From Aurelia coerulea (Eukaryota > Cnidaria > Scyphozoa > Semaeostomeae > Ulmaridae), in NCBI GenBank assembly GCA_039566865.1, contig CM076955.1, forward strand, positions 2,606,501 through 2,670,500: 64,000 bases of DNA, written 5' to 3'. A program made the position numbers and the translations under genes. Shown here in pieces: positions 32,243-43,800 of this stretch; within the stretch, counting starts at the first letter, position 1, and every line of letters begins with the position of its first letter. The notes below the pieces were generated by a model that was given only the letters and a program-made list of their open reading frames with translations, did no database searches and was not told the origin of the DNA.

Positions 32243-32653
32243 CCCGGGAGGGGACTTCAATAGGCATATGAGCGGGGTGTGCCATTTTCATTTGTGAAAT
32301 CACACCCAAATATAAACTCGATACATTTTCCAAGAACCATACCCCAAAATTTACGGACCAGTCAAAATGTATACCCAAAAATTGTGCAAAAATTCTAAGC
32401 AAGTAGATGAAATTAGATCAAATCTTAGCGTGATTCACAGATCAAACTAGAATTCTCGTTTGGTCTGTGAATCATTCCAATCAAATTTAAGACCCTTGAG
32501 TTATTCTTCTGAAATGACACCCCAAAACTGTATGTCCATTTGTAATCTCACCGAAAATGACACCCTTGGATTTATTTTTGCCTGTGAAAGGTACCCGAAA
32601 ATGGCACATCCTGTACTGATATATATAGTAGCTACCCCTCCCCCTGTTCCTGG
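32243..32653. mobile_element. G-tract satellite-core element, copy d
   Basis: AGGGAAGGC flanks both sides (32235-32243 and 32654-32662). Core repeats contain ACCCCAAAATTTACGGACC and ATGACACCCCAAAACTG. The ends carry GTGCCATTTTC and GAAAATGGCACAT. Confidence 0.65.
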
Positions 32654-33302
32654 AGGGAAGGCTTGCTTCGCAACGAGACACCTTCTTTCTAGATTTGAGA
32701 TTGTCAATTTGGCAGGCGATAGAATATTTATGGGGCTGAGAAAGTCTCCCGAAAGTCTAGTCCTTCCTTGACTTTAAACGCCGCTGGTAGTACGAATTTT
32801 ATTCTTAATATGGGTGTGCCTCTCGCCTCTCGCAAAAATGCATTTCTCTTACTCGATTTTTGAGATGGTCCTTTCTGTCTTGTGATAGAATATCTGCAGG
32901 GCTGAGAATTTCTTGTCCTCCCTGAATTTGAAACGCCTCTCATTGGGCCAGATCACATTCCCTAGGTGGGACAATGTTTGAATCCGTGTCTATGTTAGTG
33001 CAGTCAATCCCGTCCAAAACGGTGTTCCTCGAAACAATGCTCTTGTCTCCCTCTTGATTCAAGATCATTTTGCCTGTCGAAATGATATCAACAGGGTTGA
33101 GCGAATCCAGTTTATCTGGTTTATCTGGTTTCTCTGGTTTTAGACGTCTTTCCTTCAGTTTGTTTGTTGTGTTTAGCCCAGCCCCATTAAACCAAACATT
33201 TCCAATGTGTGATTTCTTCGAGAACTTAGGATTCGTTAACCGATGCCAACGAACAATATGTCAAAGACAGTTATTCTGTGAACAGTTGCAAATACGCCAG
33301 TG

Positions 33303-33492
33303 AAGGTGAAGGTGAAGTTGCGGCTTTTAGCGCCAAGCACTGGGATCGCAGACGTAGCTAGGCACTAATCGAGTCCGCGACCCCTTGTCATGACGCTCAA
33401 GTGGTGGGGCCCTACCTGGATCGAACCCTGTCCGCCTGACCGTTCTAGCTGCAAAGTCAGAGGATTACACCACTGTGCCACAACACCTTCAT
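33303..33492 (-). mobile_element. tRNA-derived SINE, copy 1
   Basis: On the minus strand an A box-like TGGCACAGTGGTG is followed by the B box GGGTTCGATCC. A tRNA-unrelated part follows (GTCATGACAAGGGGTCGCGG) and ends in AAGGTGAAGGTGAAG-type repeats. A second copy is at 51337-51527. Confidence 0.7.
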
Positions 33493-33754
33493 GCCTGCCT
33501 GTGAAAGAGCAGAGACAAAATAAATTCAAATTGTGAATGAACAGCTCAAATCAGAAAACGAAAATCAAACATTTCTACAAAATACTTTCGAACTGTTTCT
33601 ACAAAGCTTGGGAAGAATTAATAAAGATAGATTACGACTTGAAAATTCTGCAAGATGTCTCTCATTTTTCAAAATAATCGTGCTCAGCAGCAAAGTTTGC
33701 TTTTATAAACTAGGCAGGCCTGATGTAAGCAGCTACCAAATTTATATTATGCTC

Positions 33755-33960
33755 GTTATCCCGGGGGGTAACTCCAATACCCTAAAATTTATAAACTTTT
33801 CAAAAACCATACCCCAAAATTTGCGGGTCATTAAACATATATACCCTAAAACTGCGACAAAAAGTCAAAGCTCTGACCAAGTACATAAAATTAGATCCAA
33901 AAGAATACTCTAAAGATTTATTCTTCCAAAATGACACCCCAAATGTTCCAACTCTGTTTT
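33755..33960. mobile_element. G-tract element remnant, copy e
   Basis: CCCGGGGGGTAACTCCAATA start, followed by ACCATACCCCAAAATTTGCG and TGACACCCCAAATG repeats as in copy d. Right boundary not found. Confidence 0.5.
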
Positions 33961-34255
33961 GTAGTTGTACCTAGTTCGCGTTTTACATGAACAAAAGTTT
34001 TCTGTGCCTCTGCAAAGCAGAAATGGGGGAAGGAACAGATGAATTTTCGCTTCCCCTGCCTTGGTCGCAGAGGATTCAAAATCATTCGTTCTGAAAGACA
34101 CAAATTCTAGGCACGAATTTAGTGGAGCAACTTTACAATCTAAGCGATACTTTTGCGAAAATGTGCTATGTTGGGAAAGAACTTCTACTACTAAACAGCA
34201 GAGCAGTTACGAAAAGTTTTGAAATAAATATATTCCAAATAGTCTCAACCAAGTC

Positions 34256-37200
34256 TCACATCAAAACGAAAATGTCCTTGATAACATATTCTGGTGTTCC
34301 GCATGAAGTATAGGTGTATATACCAGCATGCTTTGCGCCAACTTTGCGTCTCAGCATAACAGTGGCTTGACGTTCCCCTGCACCATTCTTTTTATGCCAG
34401 AAGTTATCCTTATAGTTGTCACAGCGAACTGTTTTGCCATCGAATAGATCGTCTGAAAAGAAAAATGCATTCAGTACAAGTTGATCACAACTAAGGGACC
34501 AGTTGTAGAAATCAAATTGGCGAAATCTGGGTTGAACGGTCGGGGGTGGGGGGGGGGGGATGAATATTCCATATTTTGTCATTTCTCCTGAGGAGTTGGA
34601 CTAAAATTGCGTCGGAAGATTCCCTGACCGCTATCTTTAATGTTAGCAACGGTCCATTTGTTTATTTATGGCCGGCCTAACGCTTGTTGAATGCTCTCGT
34701 TGACCCTCGATCAGCGAGAAAGAATTTTGCAAAACAACAGGGCTGATTAAGACCCCGTTTACACTGTGCAAGATAAATTTTATCCGCATATATTTTGTGC
34801 AGATTGATTTGTGTTTACACTGTGCCGCACACATTGTGTCGACTTTGCCCTCCCGTTTACACTGTGCCGGGTAACTGCTGTCTCCTGACCAAAATCATGC
34901 ACAGAACAACATAAATTCGCACCAAGGGTACAATAATCAAAGACGATACATAACCTGCTTCTTTTTCGCTGTCAAAGAAAATTGTAAAAAAGGAAATGAC
35001 AAACACACGAGCAAGAAAATTTGCTTTTAAAAGTTGTCAAAAAGTCTTGTTTGATCATTTTCCTGCTGAAGAAAGAGTTGCTACAAATATTGGCACTGCA
35101 GTAGAATCATCAGATGATAACTGACACTTAAAATTATTTGACTGGTTGAACACATACCATTACTCGATCTCATCCGTTTCTGACCAAAAATAATGTCACC
35201 CATGGTTGGATTGTATACTTCAAGGCCAGTCTTGTGATTTAGCTGTGTCCTTGGAACACTGTCAAATAAATCGTCAACTTTAAACACGGAAGCAACAGTG
35301 CGAAGAAGCCTTCATTTGAAGAACGAAATTCAAATTTGGTATTGACAGAAAATATTATATTTTAAAAAAGTTGAGCTTGCAACAAGCCTGCACAACCTTG
35401 ACAGAAGCATGATTTTGGCTTGAAGGAGCTTGAATTGAGTATGTTGACATGATTTTTGCCAGTTTGTACCTATGATCATGGGTAGTTAGACACTGCTGGT
35501 GTGCTTCTATGGAGGAGCGCTGGATGATATGTATCTGCGGAGGAAATTTTTTACAGCACTGCGGAGGAGATATCGAAAGAACGAAAATAGTAGTGCTATA
35601 AAACATTTCCTCCGCAGATACATATTACCCAGCGCTCCTCCATAGAAGCACACCAGCAGTGTCTAACTACCCATGGTATGATTAGAGCTCGATCAAGCTT
35701 GAAAATAATCCAATGCTAGAATTATTCTCAAACGTACTACAATCAAGCTTGATTCAGTTTGCCTTCCATTCAGAAGATGCATGGTACGAGCTATCGGGTG
35801 AGTAAAAAAAGATTCCTTGTTTGAAAGACCACAGATCCCTCGATATCAAGACAATAATGTTGGCAAATATGTCATTCAATAATGAACATAATAAATTTTA
35901 CCTGCCTGAAATCGGCCACTCCGTTCTGAAATTATAAGAGATTTTCCGGCGGAAGCCCCTCCAAGAAACTTCTAAAAATTGCATAAAATCACAACCAAAT
36001 TTCTCGTATGTCTATGCCTTATAGCAATGGCTTGTACATGTTTTGGCATCTTTTATCCGTTTGGGAGATGAAAATGTCATCCCTGGGGGCAAAAAAGGAG
36101 ATTGCGTTGGGTCACTTTTTCTGGGTCACCCGGTATATAGGTACTTTTGATGACTTGTAAATATTTTCTATCATATTTCATATTCCTTCAACAAACGTTG
36201 TTTTTTAAGGGGCCCTCCAAAATCCACCTTTTCTTATGTAATATTTTTATATATATCATTCAATGCTGGAATTGATCAGCTAGCTACTTTCCGCTATCAT
36301 ATATTGTAATCCAACGAAAAAATAAATAATGATGGATATAAAAGTAAAAAATACCCTACAAAACTTCAGAAACTTACTCTTGGCCAAATATTCTCCAACA
36401 GCTAGCAGTGCCTTTAAAGACTTGTGTATACATAATCTGTTGCCATTTGCCTTTGATATGAAAAAGAAATGAGGACCCAGGCCCCTTGGTACAGCCATCG
36501 TTAGTGACCTTCGCATTAACAATCAATCCTCCACTTGCATCACTGCCTAAAATTGCAGCACTGCCTGAAGATTTTGTTACTCCTTTTGAATATGAATGCG
36601 CAACCATTGAAGGGTCCACTTTTCTCCATTCTGAAACGAAAAGAAACACGGTAACCTGCAGATCCAGATAGAATGCGGAGGCGTGGTGGAGATGCGGAGG
36701 CTTGGTGTAACAGAAAAGAAAGGCCTACGAGAAGTTTAAGGAAATACGGCCAAAACTCTGCAACAATCAGCGCTGAGTCACGTAAAGAACTAAAAGTTTG
36801 GACTTAAATCTCTTGGATGGATCAAGGAAAGACTCCATAGGAAGATCACATCGGCGTAGGGGAAGATAAAATTTAGGGGGGCTGCCCGACAAAGAATCCA
36901 TTGTTTGAGGAAATTTTGCCCGAATTGAGGTGGATTTCTGCCCGATTATGGCTGATTTTTGCAAATTTTCTGACATTGGGGGGGGGCTGCAGCCCCCCTA
37001 GCCCCCTATCTCCTACGCCTATGGGAAGATCAGATGGATGATATGGCGGTGGCTTTGGAGCGGTGAGTGCGGAGGAAGCGTTCTGTTGTTGTTGCTGCTG
37101 CTGCTTGCTGGCAGCCATCTTTGGTAACACGAGTTTTCGTTCCAGTCCTTGCGCAAGTGCAGTGGCTCATCACACGTAAGAAAACATGGCTGTGAAACGC

Positions 37201-38203
37201 ATGGTGCTTCACAGCGATCTGGTGCACAATAGCGCATCAATATTCGTGTGACGCACATAGTGCATCAGATCGATGACGCAGTAGATAATTGATCCCATTA
37301 GCGAGCCGCTTTGTTGCGAAATGCATATGTGCATCAGCCCATGCAGAGACGCATAGTACACCGGTTCCAAAACGGCATGATTTCGTACTGCTTTCTTTGA
37401 AAATGGTACAGTGTCAGTGTAGAAATGTAAAAGGGGTCTTACTTTGCAAACTGCACCGAGTCATCTTGGCAGCTCGAATACTTTTGACCATTTCGGCTTT
37501 GCTCGTTTCCAGATATCGATGAACCATATCCCATCTTGGCAGCTCGAATACTTTTGACCATTTCGGCTTTGCTCGTTTCCAGATATCGATGAACCATATC
37601 CCATCTTGGTATGTTGCTGACTTTACCTGCCTGCTAAAGGATCAAAATTAAACTCAAATGAGACCAGAGGCGCACATTTAAAGTTTGTTTGGGGGGGGGG
37701 TGTCAACATGCTGTGGATCGACTAAATTTTTTCAGACCGATTGACAGCTCTAAACTGGTAAACTTCACTTTGCAGAAATAAAATAGGATCTTCTCACAAT
37801 TTTGCAGGGCCTCTGACGAGACCAGAAAAGTGGAGGGGCCAAACTTTGACGAAAAACTGGCTGAGGCACGCGAGTGCGAAGCGCAAGTTACATGGGGGTC
37901 TGGGGCAGCCGTGTTTTGTAGATGTGGTTGCACTTTCCGATTGCGTAGATTGCTGAACCCAGCTCTGAACAGTCAAATCATGGTCAAATTTGATGCAGCA
38001 AATAGTTCATTGCGTTCCCATATCGAAATGCAATACCGTTCTGCTCTCAAGTTCGCTGTGAAATGTTTGAGCAAATGTGACAAAAAAGATTAAACAAACT
38101 AAATTACTGGACTTACCGTTTTGCGCCTGGATCTTAGGACAGAAGAGAGAGTTGCCTCGAAGAGAAACACCACCAAAACAGCAACAAAGTATGTTTGACG
38201 CAT
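34256..38203 (-). CDS. Predicted secreted protein, paralogue A (possible Ig-like C-terminus)
   Basis: Function unknown. Minus-strand exons: 38203-38117, 37620-37443, 36630-36378, 35258-35158, 34452-34256; 816 nt, 271 residues, stop TGA. The N-terminus MRQTYFVAVLVVFLFEATLS is a signal peptide. Exon 2 contains a 70-bp tandem duplication. Exon 3 (EWRKVDPSMVAHS ... GCTKGPGSSFLFHIKGKW ... CWRIFGQ) and exon 4 (TGLEVYNPTMGDIIFG) match paralogue B closely. Exon 5 has VRCDN, NFWHKKNG and GIYTYTSC, the Cys-Trp-Y.C spacing of an Ig fold, so a secreted Ig-like protein is possible. It is a tandem copy of the gene at 46988-40814, with homologous introns. A TATA box lies 96 bp upstream. The exon 2 acceptor was chosen because AAAG|TCAGCA keeps the frame; CAG|CAACAT would not. 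Confidence 0.75.
34745..34905. repeat. GTTTACACTGTG repeats
   Basis: CCCCGTTTACACTGTGCAAG, GTGTTTACACTGTGCCGCAC and CCCGTTTACACTGTGCCGGG occur in sequence. They are ends of the common GTTYACACTG-type MITEs, in the intron between exons 5 and 4 of paralogue A. Confidence 0.45.
35465..35683. repeat. Foldback element
   Basis: Arms CATGGGTAGTTAGACACTGC and its complement, pairing through TTCTATGGAGGAGCGCTGG and TATGTATCTGCGGAGGAAAT. Confidence 0.75.
36849..37023. mobile_element. hAT-like MITE, CATAGGCGTA family, copy 2
   Basis: 175 bp, inverse to copy 1. Ends CATCGGCGTAGG and CCTACGCCTATG, flanked by GGAAGATCA at 36840-36848 and 37024-37032. Located between exons 3 and 2 of paralogue A and absent from the corresponding intron of paralogue B. 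Confidence 0.75.
37463..37602 (-). repeat. 70-bp tandem duplication inside coding exon
   Basis: Two identical 70-bp units, beginning ATCTTGGCAGCTCGAATACT on the plus strand. Seventy is not a multiple of three, so the two units are read in different frames within exon 2 of paralogue A, both free of stops. Confidence 0.85.
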
Positions 38204-38291
38204 CTTTTTTATACTAAATCTTACAGTCTGTAACTATTTCCCTTTCGTCAATTTGTTCTACTGAACTGTGGCTCTGACCCAATTTTTTCGG

Positions 38292-38299
38292 TTTTTATA
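38292..38299 (-). promoter_or_regulatory. TATA box of paralogue A
   Basis: TATAAAAA on the minus strand, 96 bp upstream of the ATG. The aligned position in paralogue B (47075-47082) reads TTTAAAAA. Confidence 0.55.
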
Positions 38300-38339
38300 G
38301 CATCGTCCTGTCAACAAAATGTGTTAAATCCGGACCATT

Positions 38340-38452
38340 GTGGGAGTAGGGAATTAATGGACTGTGGACCATGGATCAGTGGATTTTTGATCATGGATCG
38401 TGGGTCATGGATTGCGGATCATGGATCATAACACGGTGGACCATGGATCATC
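38340..38452 (+). repeat. GGATCATG-type degenerate tandem repeat
   Basis: GGACCATGGATCA, TGATCATGGATCGTGGGTCA and GCGGATCATGGATCA recur over about 110 bp. Confidence 0.6.
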
Positions 38453-38807
38453 CCTAAATGCCCTTAAGATCAGCAGAATTTGACATTGAATCCATTGAAC
38501 TGATACGTGATATTGTGTTGAAAGCAAGTGTGAATGATTTTGAGCTCTATGGCACCATCATAAATAGGATGAGGAGTAAAGTAAACATGCCACTGTTTCT
38601 TTTTAGGCATTTCTTTGGCCATGCATCAGATTATCAAATACAACAGGCTTTTTGAAAACTATTAGATCTCATCTTTCAGTCGAGGTCATTCAATTTTACT
38701 ACCTTACAACCCTATGGCTTTTCTCTATCCGACGCGGAAAGGGGGGAGGGGGAAGCAGTCTGTTTAGGATGCTTTCGTAGAATAAGACACCAATTTCATG
38801 CTCTCCC

Positions 38808-39045
38808 TAAGAGCCCTGTTTACACTACACCAACTAACCTGGGTTCGCCCCGAGTTAGAACTAACCTAGGTTAGATTTTTGTAGTGAAAACGCAACTTAC
38901 CTGGGTTCGCCCTGGGTTAAACTAACCCATCTTTGGAGGTGGGTTCGACCTTGGGCGAACCTGGGTTAGCTTTGACGAAATGCGGTGTAAAAGCAAACCT
39001 GGGGCGAACCTGGGTTGGTTAGTTCTAACCTGGGCCTTTCCAATG
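38808..39045. mobile_element. GTTTACACT-ended MITE with AACCTGGGTT repeats
   Basis: Left CCCTGTTTACACTACACC; interior AACCTGGGTTCGCCC direct and inverted copies; right GGTTAGTTCTAACCTGGGCC. No coding capacity. Confidence 0.5.
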
Positions 39046-39681
39046 TATAGATATTACTAAAGTGCTTTTCGAGTTATATGATACAGGAAACAAGTGAGAA
39101 TAAAGAAAAACATGCAAAATTTTAGTAATTGTTTGTCGATGAGGTCAATGCAGGCTTTGGACTCGCCAATGAAATTGGTTGGTTCACAGATCAACTGTTG
39201 CAAACCAAGTTCGGACGTAAATGGGAAACCAAGTTGCAAACCAAGTTTGGACGTAAAATACATGATTGGATTACATTAGGACCAATAAGTAAAGAGTTGA
39301 ATAGTCATTTCGCTCAAGGGCAGTTAAAATAGCAGTTGGCAGAATTGCAGGTGGTTTTCTTACGAAAATATTTTTCTTAAATTAAACAGGACTGCTCAAT
39401 TGGTATTTGGTTCCAGAGAAACAAACGATTTTAATCATCAGCTGGAAAGACAAGGCGTGCGATCAATCGCACTCGGCTAGAGAAGGCGTGCACCGAGGCA
39501 TGCAAGAGCGAGTTTGCACGTCATTCCCAGTTAAAGGCCTGTATTTGCTTTTGTAGGTTCCTCAATGGGTTTTCCTGAATTTGCTTTTGTTGCCACAAGT
39601 GACAATACCACAATGGGTTCACGTGGTATGTTGCATGTCTTTGCCACAAAGGGGCAAGTCATTGTTGGCTGTCTCTAAAGA

Positions 39682-39842
39682 GAGGAATGGAATGGAATAG
39701 AATGGAATGGAATGGAATGGAATAGAATGGAATGGAATGGAATGGAATGGAATGGAATGGAATGGAATGGAATGGAATGGAATGGAATGGAATGGAATGG
39801 AATGGAATGGAATGGAATAGAGTGGAATGGAATGGAATGGGG
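39682..39842 (+). repeat. (GGAAT)n satellite-like array
   Basis: About 30 nearly perfect GGAAT units with a few GGAATA variants. Confidence 0.9.
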
Positions 39843-40154
39843 AAATGCAATGGGGGAATGGCTTGGGGAATAGAAAAGTTATACAGTATATAAATAAGCC
39901 AAGTATAGCATACACAGAATTGTTGGCAGCTGCTCAACTGACAAATTTGGGGCATCCGGAATAAATCCTCTTTGTATTGTAATGCTATGCATGCAAGAAC
40001 TGGGAATCACCAATTTCCAGAATTTCATCAACACTAATTCTCCAAAAGCAGTTTTTTCTATTCTGATGCAAAGACGTGAAATGAAATCCCATCAGAAATC
40101 AGAATGAGCTCTACACGGTTACCATATTCAAAAAGAAACTGATGGAATTCCTAC

Positions 40155-40300
40155 AAAATTAGCATCCTTCCCGAAGCACGATACATAGGAAGACCAGCAA
40201 ATTTGTAAGATTTTAGATGTAAATAGATATTTATTTGTATAGCGATAGTTCTTTTTTAGCTGATGGGGTTTTTGTTTTAAAATATGATGAAATGACAATA
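40155..40300 (+). mobile_element. LINE 3' tail, uninterrupted copy
   Basis: TTAGCATCCTTCCCGAAGCA through TTCTTTTTTAGCTGATGGGG; sister of the 25400-25745 copy. Confidence 0.5.
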
Positions 40301-40813
40301 TGAGAGGAGAGCACGCTCAGGCTGCCAATTCACAACTGCCATTTGATGCTGGTTTATAAGCAAGTGAGGTTAGTGCCATAAAAGCACAGTCCTGACTTCC
40401 GCGTGATTCTTCATTGAAAGATGCACCCACCCCTTGATGTAGGTTTCCTCTTGCAATTACTATTGCCTATTAGCAACTCCGGCAACTCCAAAACTGAATT
40501 TTCAGAGTGGCTGTTACTTGATGTAGCAGTTTTTCAAGGCCCAGGGTTTCAATTCAAAGATCCGGCGCCAGCGCTTCTATATGCATATATACACCATGCT
40601 TGTCCGCGGAATCTCTCTTCAATTCAAAGGCCCGGGGCCAGCGGTCAGCACTTCTATATACATATAGACACCATCCCTGTCCGCAGAATGCCTGAGAAAG
40701 GGGCTGGATGATTGCAATTATCTATGGCATAGAATTGTTAAACTACGACTAAACAGTAGAGTAATTACAAAAAGTTTTGAAATAAGAATGTTCCAAATAG
40801 TCTCAACCCAGCC

Positions 40814-43800
40814 TCACATCAAAACGAAAATGTCCTTGATAACATATTCTGGTGTTCCGCATGAAGTATAGGTGTATATACCAGCATGCTTTGCGCCAAC
40901 TTTGCGTCTCAGCATAACAGTGGCTTGACGTTCCCCTGCACCGTTATTTCCATGCCAGAAGTTATCCATCTTGTTGTCACAGCGAACTGTTTTGCCATCG
41001 AATAGATCGTCTGAAAAGAAAAATGCCTTCAATACAAGTTGATCAGAACTAAGGGACCAGTTGTAGAAATCAAACTTTCGAAGTCTGGGTTGGACGGTCA
41101 GGGGTAGGGGGGGGGGATGAATATTCCACATTTTGTCATTTCTGCTGAGAAGCTGGACCAAAATAGCTTTGTAAGATTCCCTGACCGCAAAGGTCCATTT
41201 GTTTATGGCCGAACACTAGCTCCATGCTCTCGATGGCCCTCCATCAGCAAGGGCGAACTTTCCAAACGAAGGATACAGGTTTGTTTAAGGCGCCTCATAT
41301 GTAATTATTTTCATTTGAGTTTCTGCAGGTGCATTGAGATGTAGCCAAATGAAACTTTGTGAAGTTGTTTTCAATGATTTATCAAAAATAAAAATCACAT
41401 CATATTATAAAAAATTAGCATAATTTTGGGCGTGGCAACCCGTCAAATTTTAATTTTTGAAAAATTCTCAGAAAATCCATGGTTGTCCTACAAGTGTGAA
41501 ATTTGGTATGGAGAACACTTGCCTCTATGTCCATGGGCCCTAGTAAAATATTTGACATAGCTTTTGTTTTTACCAAGATATACGGATAAATGTGATTTCA
41601 ATAGTTACGCGTCATTGATCTCATCAGCCTCATTCTATTTTTAGTTATCAGATTTAATTTTTTTTACTAGGGCCCATGGAGTATGGCATACTAAAAATGA
41701 TTATGAAATTTGGAGTTGATCAGCATTATAGTTCAATTTTAAGAATTTCTCAAAGTTTCCCAATGCCGTATTTTCAACTCTTTGAGTAAATCACCGTTAA
41801 AGTTCAAGCAGTGTTCATCACAATGTTTTGGCTCATCTATAGGCAGGCACCAGAAAGATATATGGCACCCTCATGTTCTTTCTCCTCATTAACCTTTTCT
41901 GGCAGATCTTATAACTGCTTTCTCCTCATTTTCCCAGTCTCACTTGACTTTCTCGAGCTGTTGTTCAATCTTTTCTTGTCTCAATCTTTTGCTGCCCTTG
42001 TACTTGTAGGCCCTTCATCTGGCCTAAGGATTTGACATGATGGTGGAGAAAATATCCCGACTCCTCTACTGTTCTGTTGATGTTTCAATTCCAACACTGC
42101 CAACTGCAACTAATGAATTTACTACCACCAAGTTTCCTTTTCCCAGTAGCTTTTGCTCTTGTTGTGTTTATTTTCCATTTCCGAACTAGCAACTATCATA
42201 CAAACATCAAAGATCGCAAAATAATTTCGAAACTGCACTGCAGTAAGCCAACTTTTAGTTCAATGGCTTCACTGTAGATGTACCATGTATAAACAGCCTC
42301 GTTTAAGCATTGACAACCTCATGTTGTCTTGGAAAAGGGGGAACGAGGACAAGAAGAAGACATGGATCTAATACAGGGACTGCAAAGAATTTGTATTGCA
42401 GTAAAACAAATTTTTCTGGTTGCTAAGTGGTTGCTAAGCAGAAATTTAACAACTCCATTGCACAAATTTTCAATTTTTATCAAAAAGGGCCACAAGGCAA
42501 ATTTTTCGAGTGAGAAATCAGATTCTATATTAAATTTAGAATTAGAAAGCATGAAGTTAAAAATTCGAAAATTTTGGCCATGAATTAGCTATGAGGCACC
42601 TTAAAGGGGCTCAGTCGTCAAACAGTAAACAAATCCGTAAACTCGCACGTGTCGGGAATCATCCATTGTTCATCCATTATTCTCTGCAGTTTGTTTGGTG
42701 GCTTCACCCAAACCACAAAAAAGTGACCGTTAAAAATCCACTTATATCTGAGCAATCATAGAAGATATGAATGTTTGGTTTGTTCCTCAGTGAAGTACAA
42801 GGATTAATGCCCAAACAGCAACTTCATTTTGAAAAAATACGAAAATCCTGTGTGATATCACCTTTCAAAAAACCGCAAAAATCATCGTTTTGTTCACATT
42901 TTGACGACGGAGCCCTTTAAGAGAAAGTGATTTGGCAGCCTAAAGAATAAATTTCACATTTTCTCTGCATACAGCCAACAATAATGCTTCTCCTTCTTTG
43001 TTTTTTTATTTGCTCGAGTGCGCTCAGAGGTGTGAAATTTATTCTGTCGAAAAGCAAATCGCATTTTCTTCTTGGAAACCAAAATCTTTCCTTGTGCAAA
43101 ATGTTTCCTTGTTCCCTTAATCAAAACAGCTCTTTTTCTAAATTCAGCAATATGAATTAAATAGTTTATCAAAAAGACATACCACTGCTCGATCTCATCT
43201 TTTTCTGACCAAAAATAATGTCACCCATGGTTGGATTGTAAACTTCAAGGCCAGTCTTGTGATTCAGTTCTTTCCCTGGAACACTGTGAAATGAATCGTA
43301 AATTTTAAGCACGAAAGCAACAATGGGAAGACGCCTTCATTTGAAGAAAGAAATGAAACATTGCTTATTTGTTGAAAACTAAATTTTAGCAATTTGATTG
43401 GTAAATACGGAACCACTCCATATGGGCCTAAGAGTAATGGTATGAGTCCCTATTCAGGTAGACAAACTGAAGCATGCCTGAAACAAAAAAAAGAAAAATG
43501 GAACGGAGAAGATGGTTCATGCAAGCAGTGTCACTTTTTCATTCCGATCTTGGACAATTTAAAATAAATGTTTTCAAGTTTTTTTTAACGATATATACTT
43601 TGATGACTTGTAAATAATTTTGTCCACCTTTTCTCGTGTGGTTTTTTATATCATATATTATTCAATGTTGGAATTAATCAGCTAGCTACTTTCCGCTATC
43701 ATATATTGTAATCCAACGAGAAAAATAGATAATGATGGATAAAACTAAAACTTCCCTACAAAACTTCAGAAACTTACTCTTGGCCAAATATTCTCCAACA

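Noticed and set aside
33303..33492. A functional tRNA gene
   Set aside because: Boxes resemble a tRNA, but no closed acceptor stem was found, and the same 190-bp body recurs at 51337, so it is a SINE.
25494..37130. Conserved peptide NFAKISHNRAEI in two places
   Set aside because: It is the translation of the 174-bp CATAGGCGTA element on different strands, not a gene family.
38458..38655. Plus-strand 65-codon open frame upstream of paralogue A
   Set aside because: Short, no recognisable motif, and in the promoter flank of a minus-strand gene.
39619..39955. HSIPF repeat proteins
   Set aside because: Translation of the (GGAAT)n satellite.
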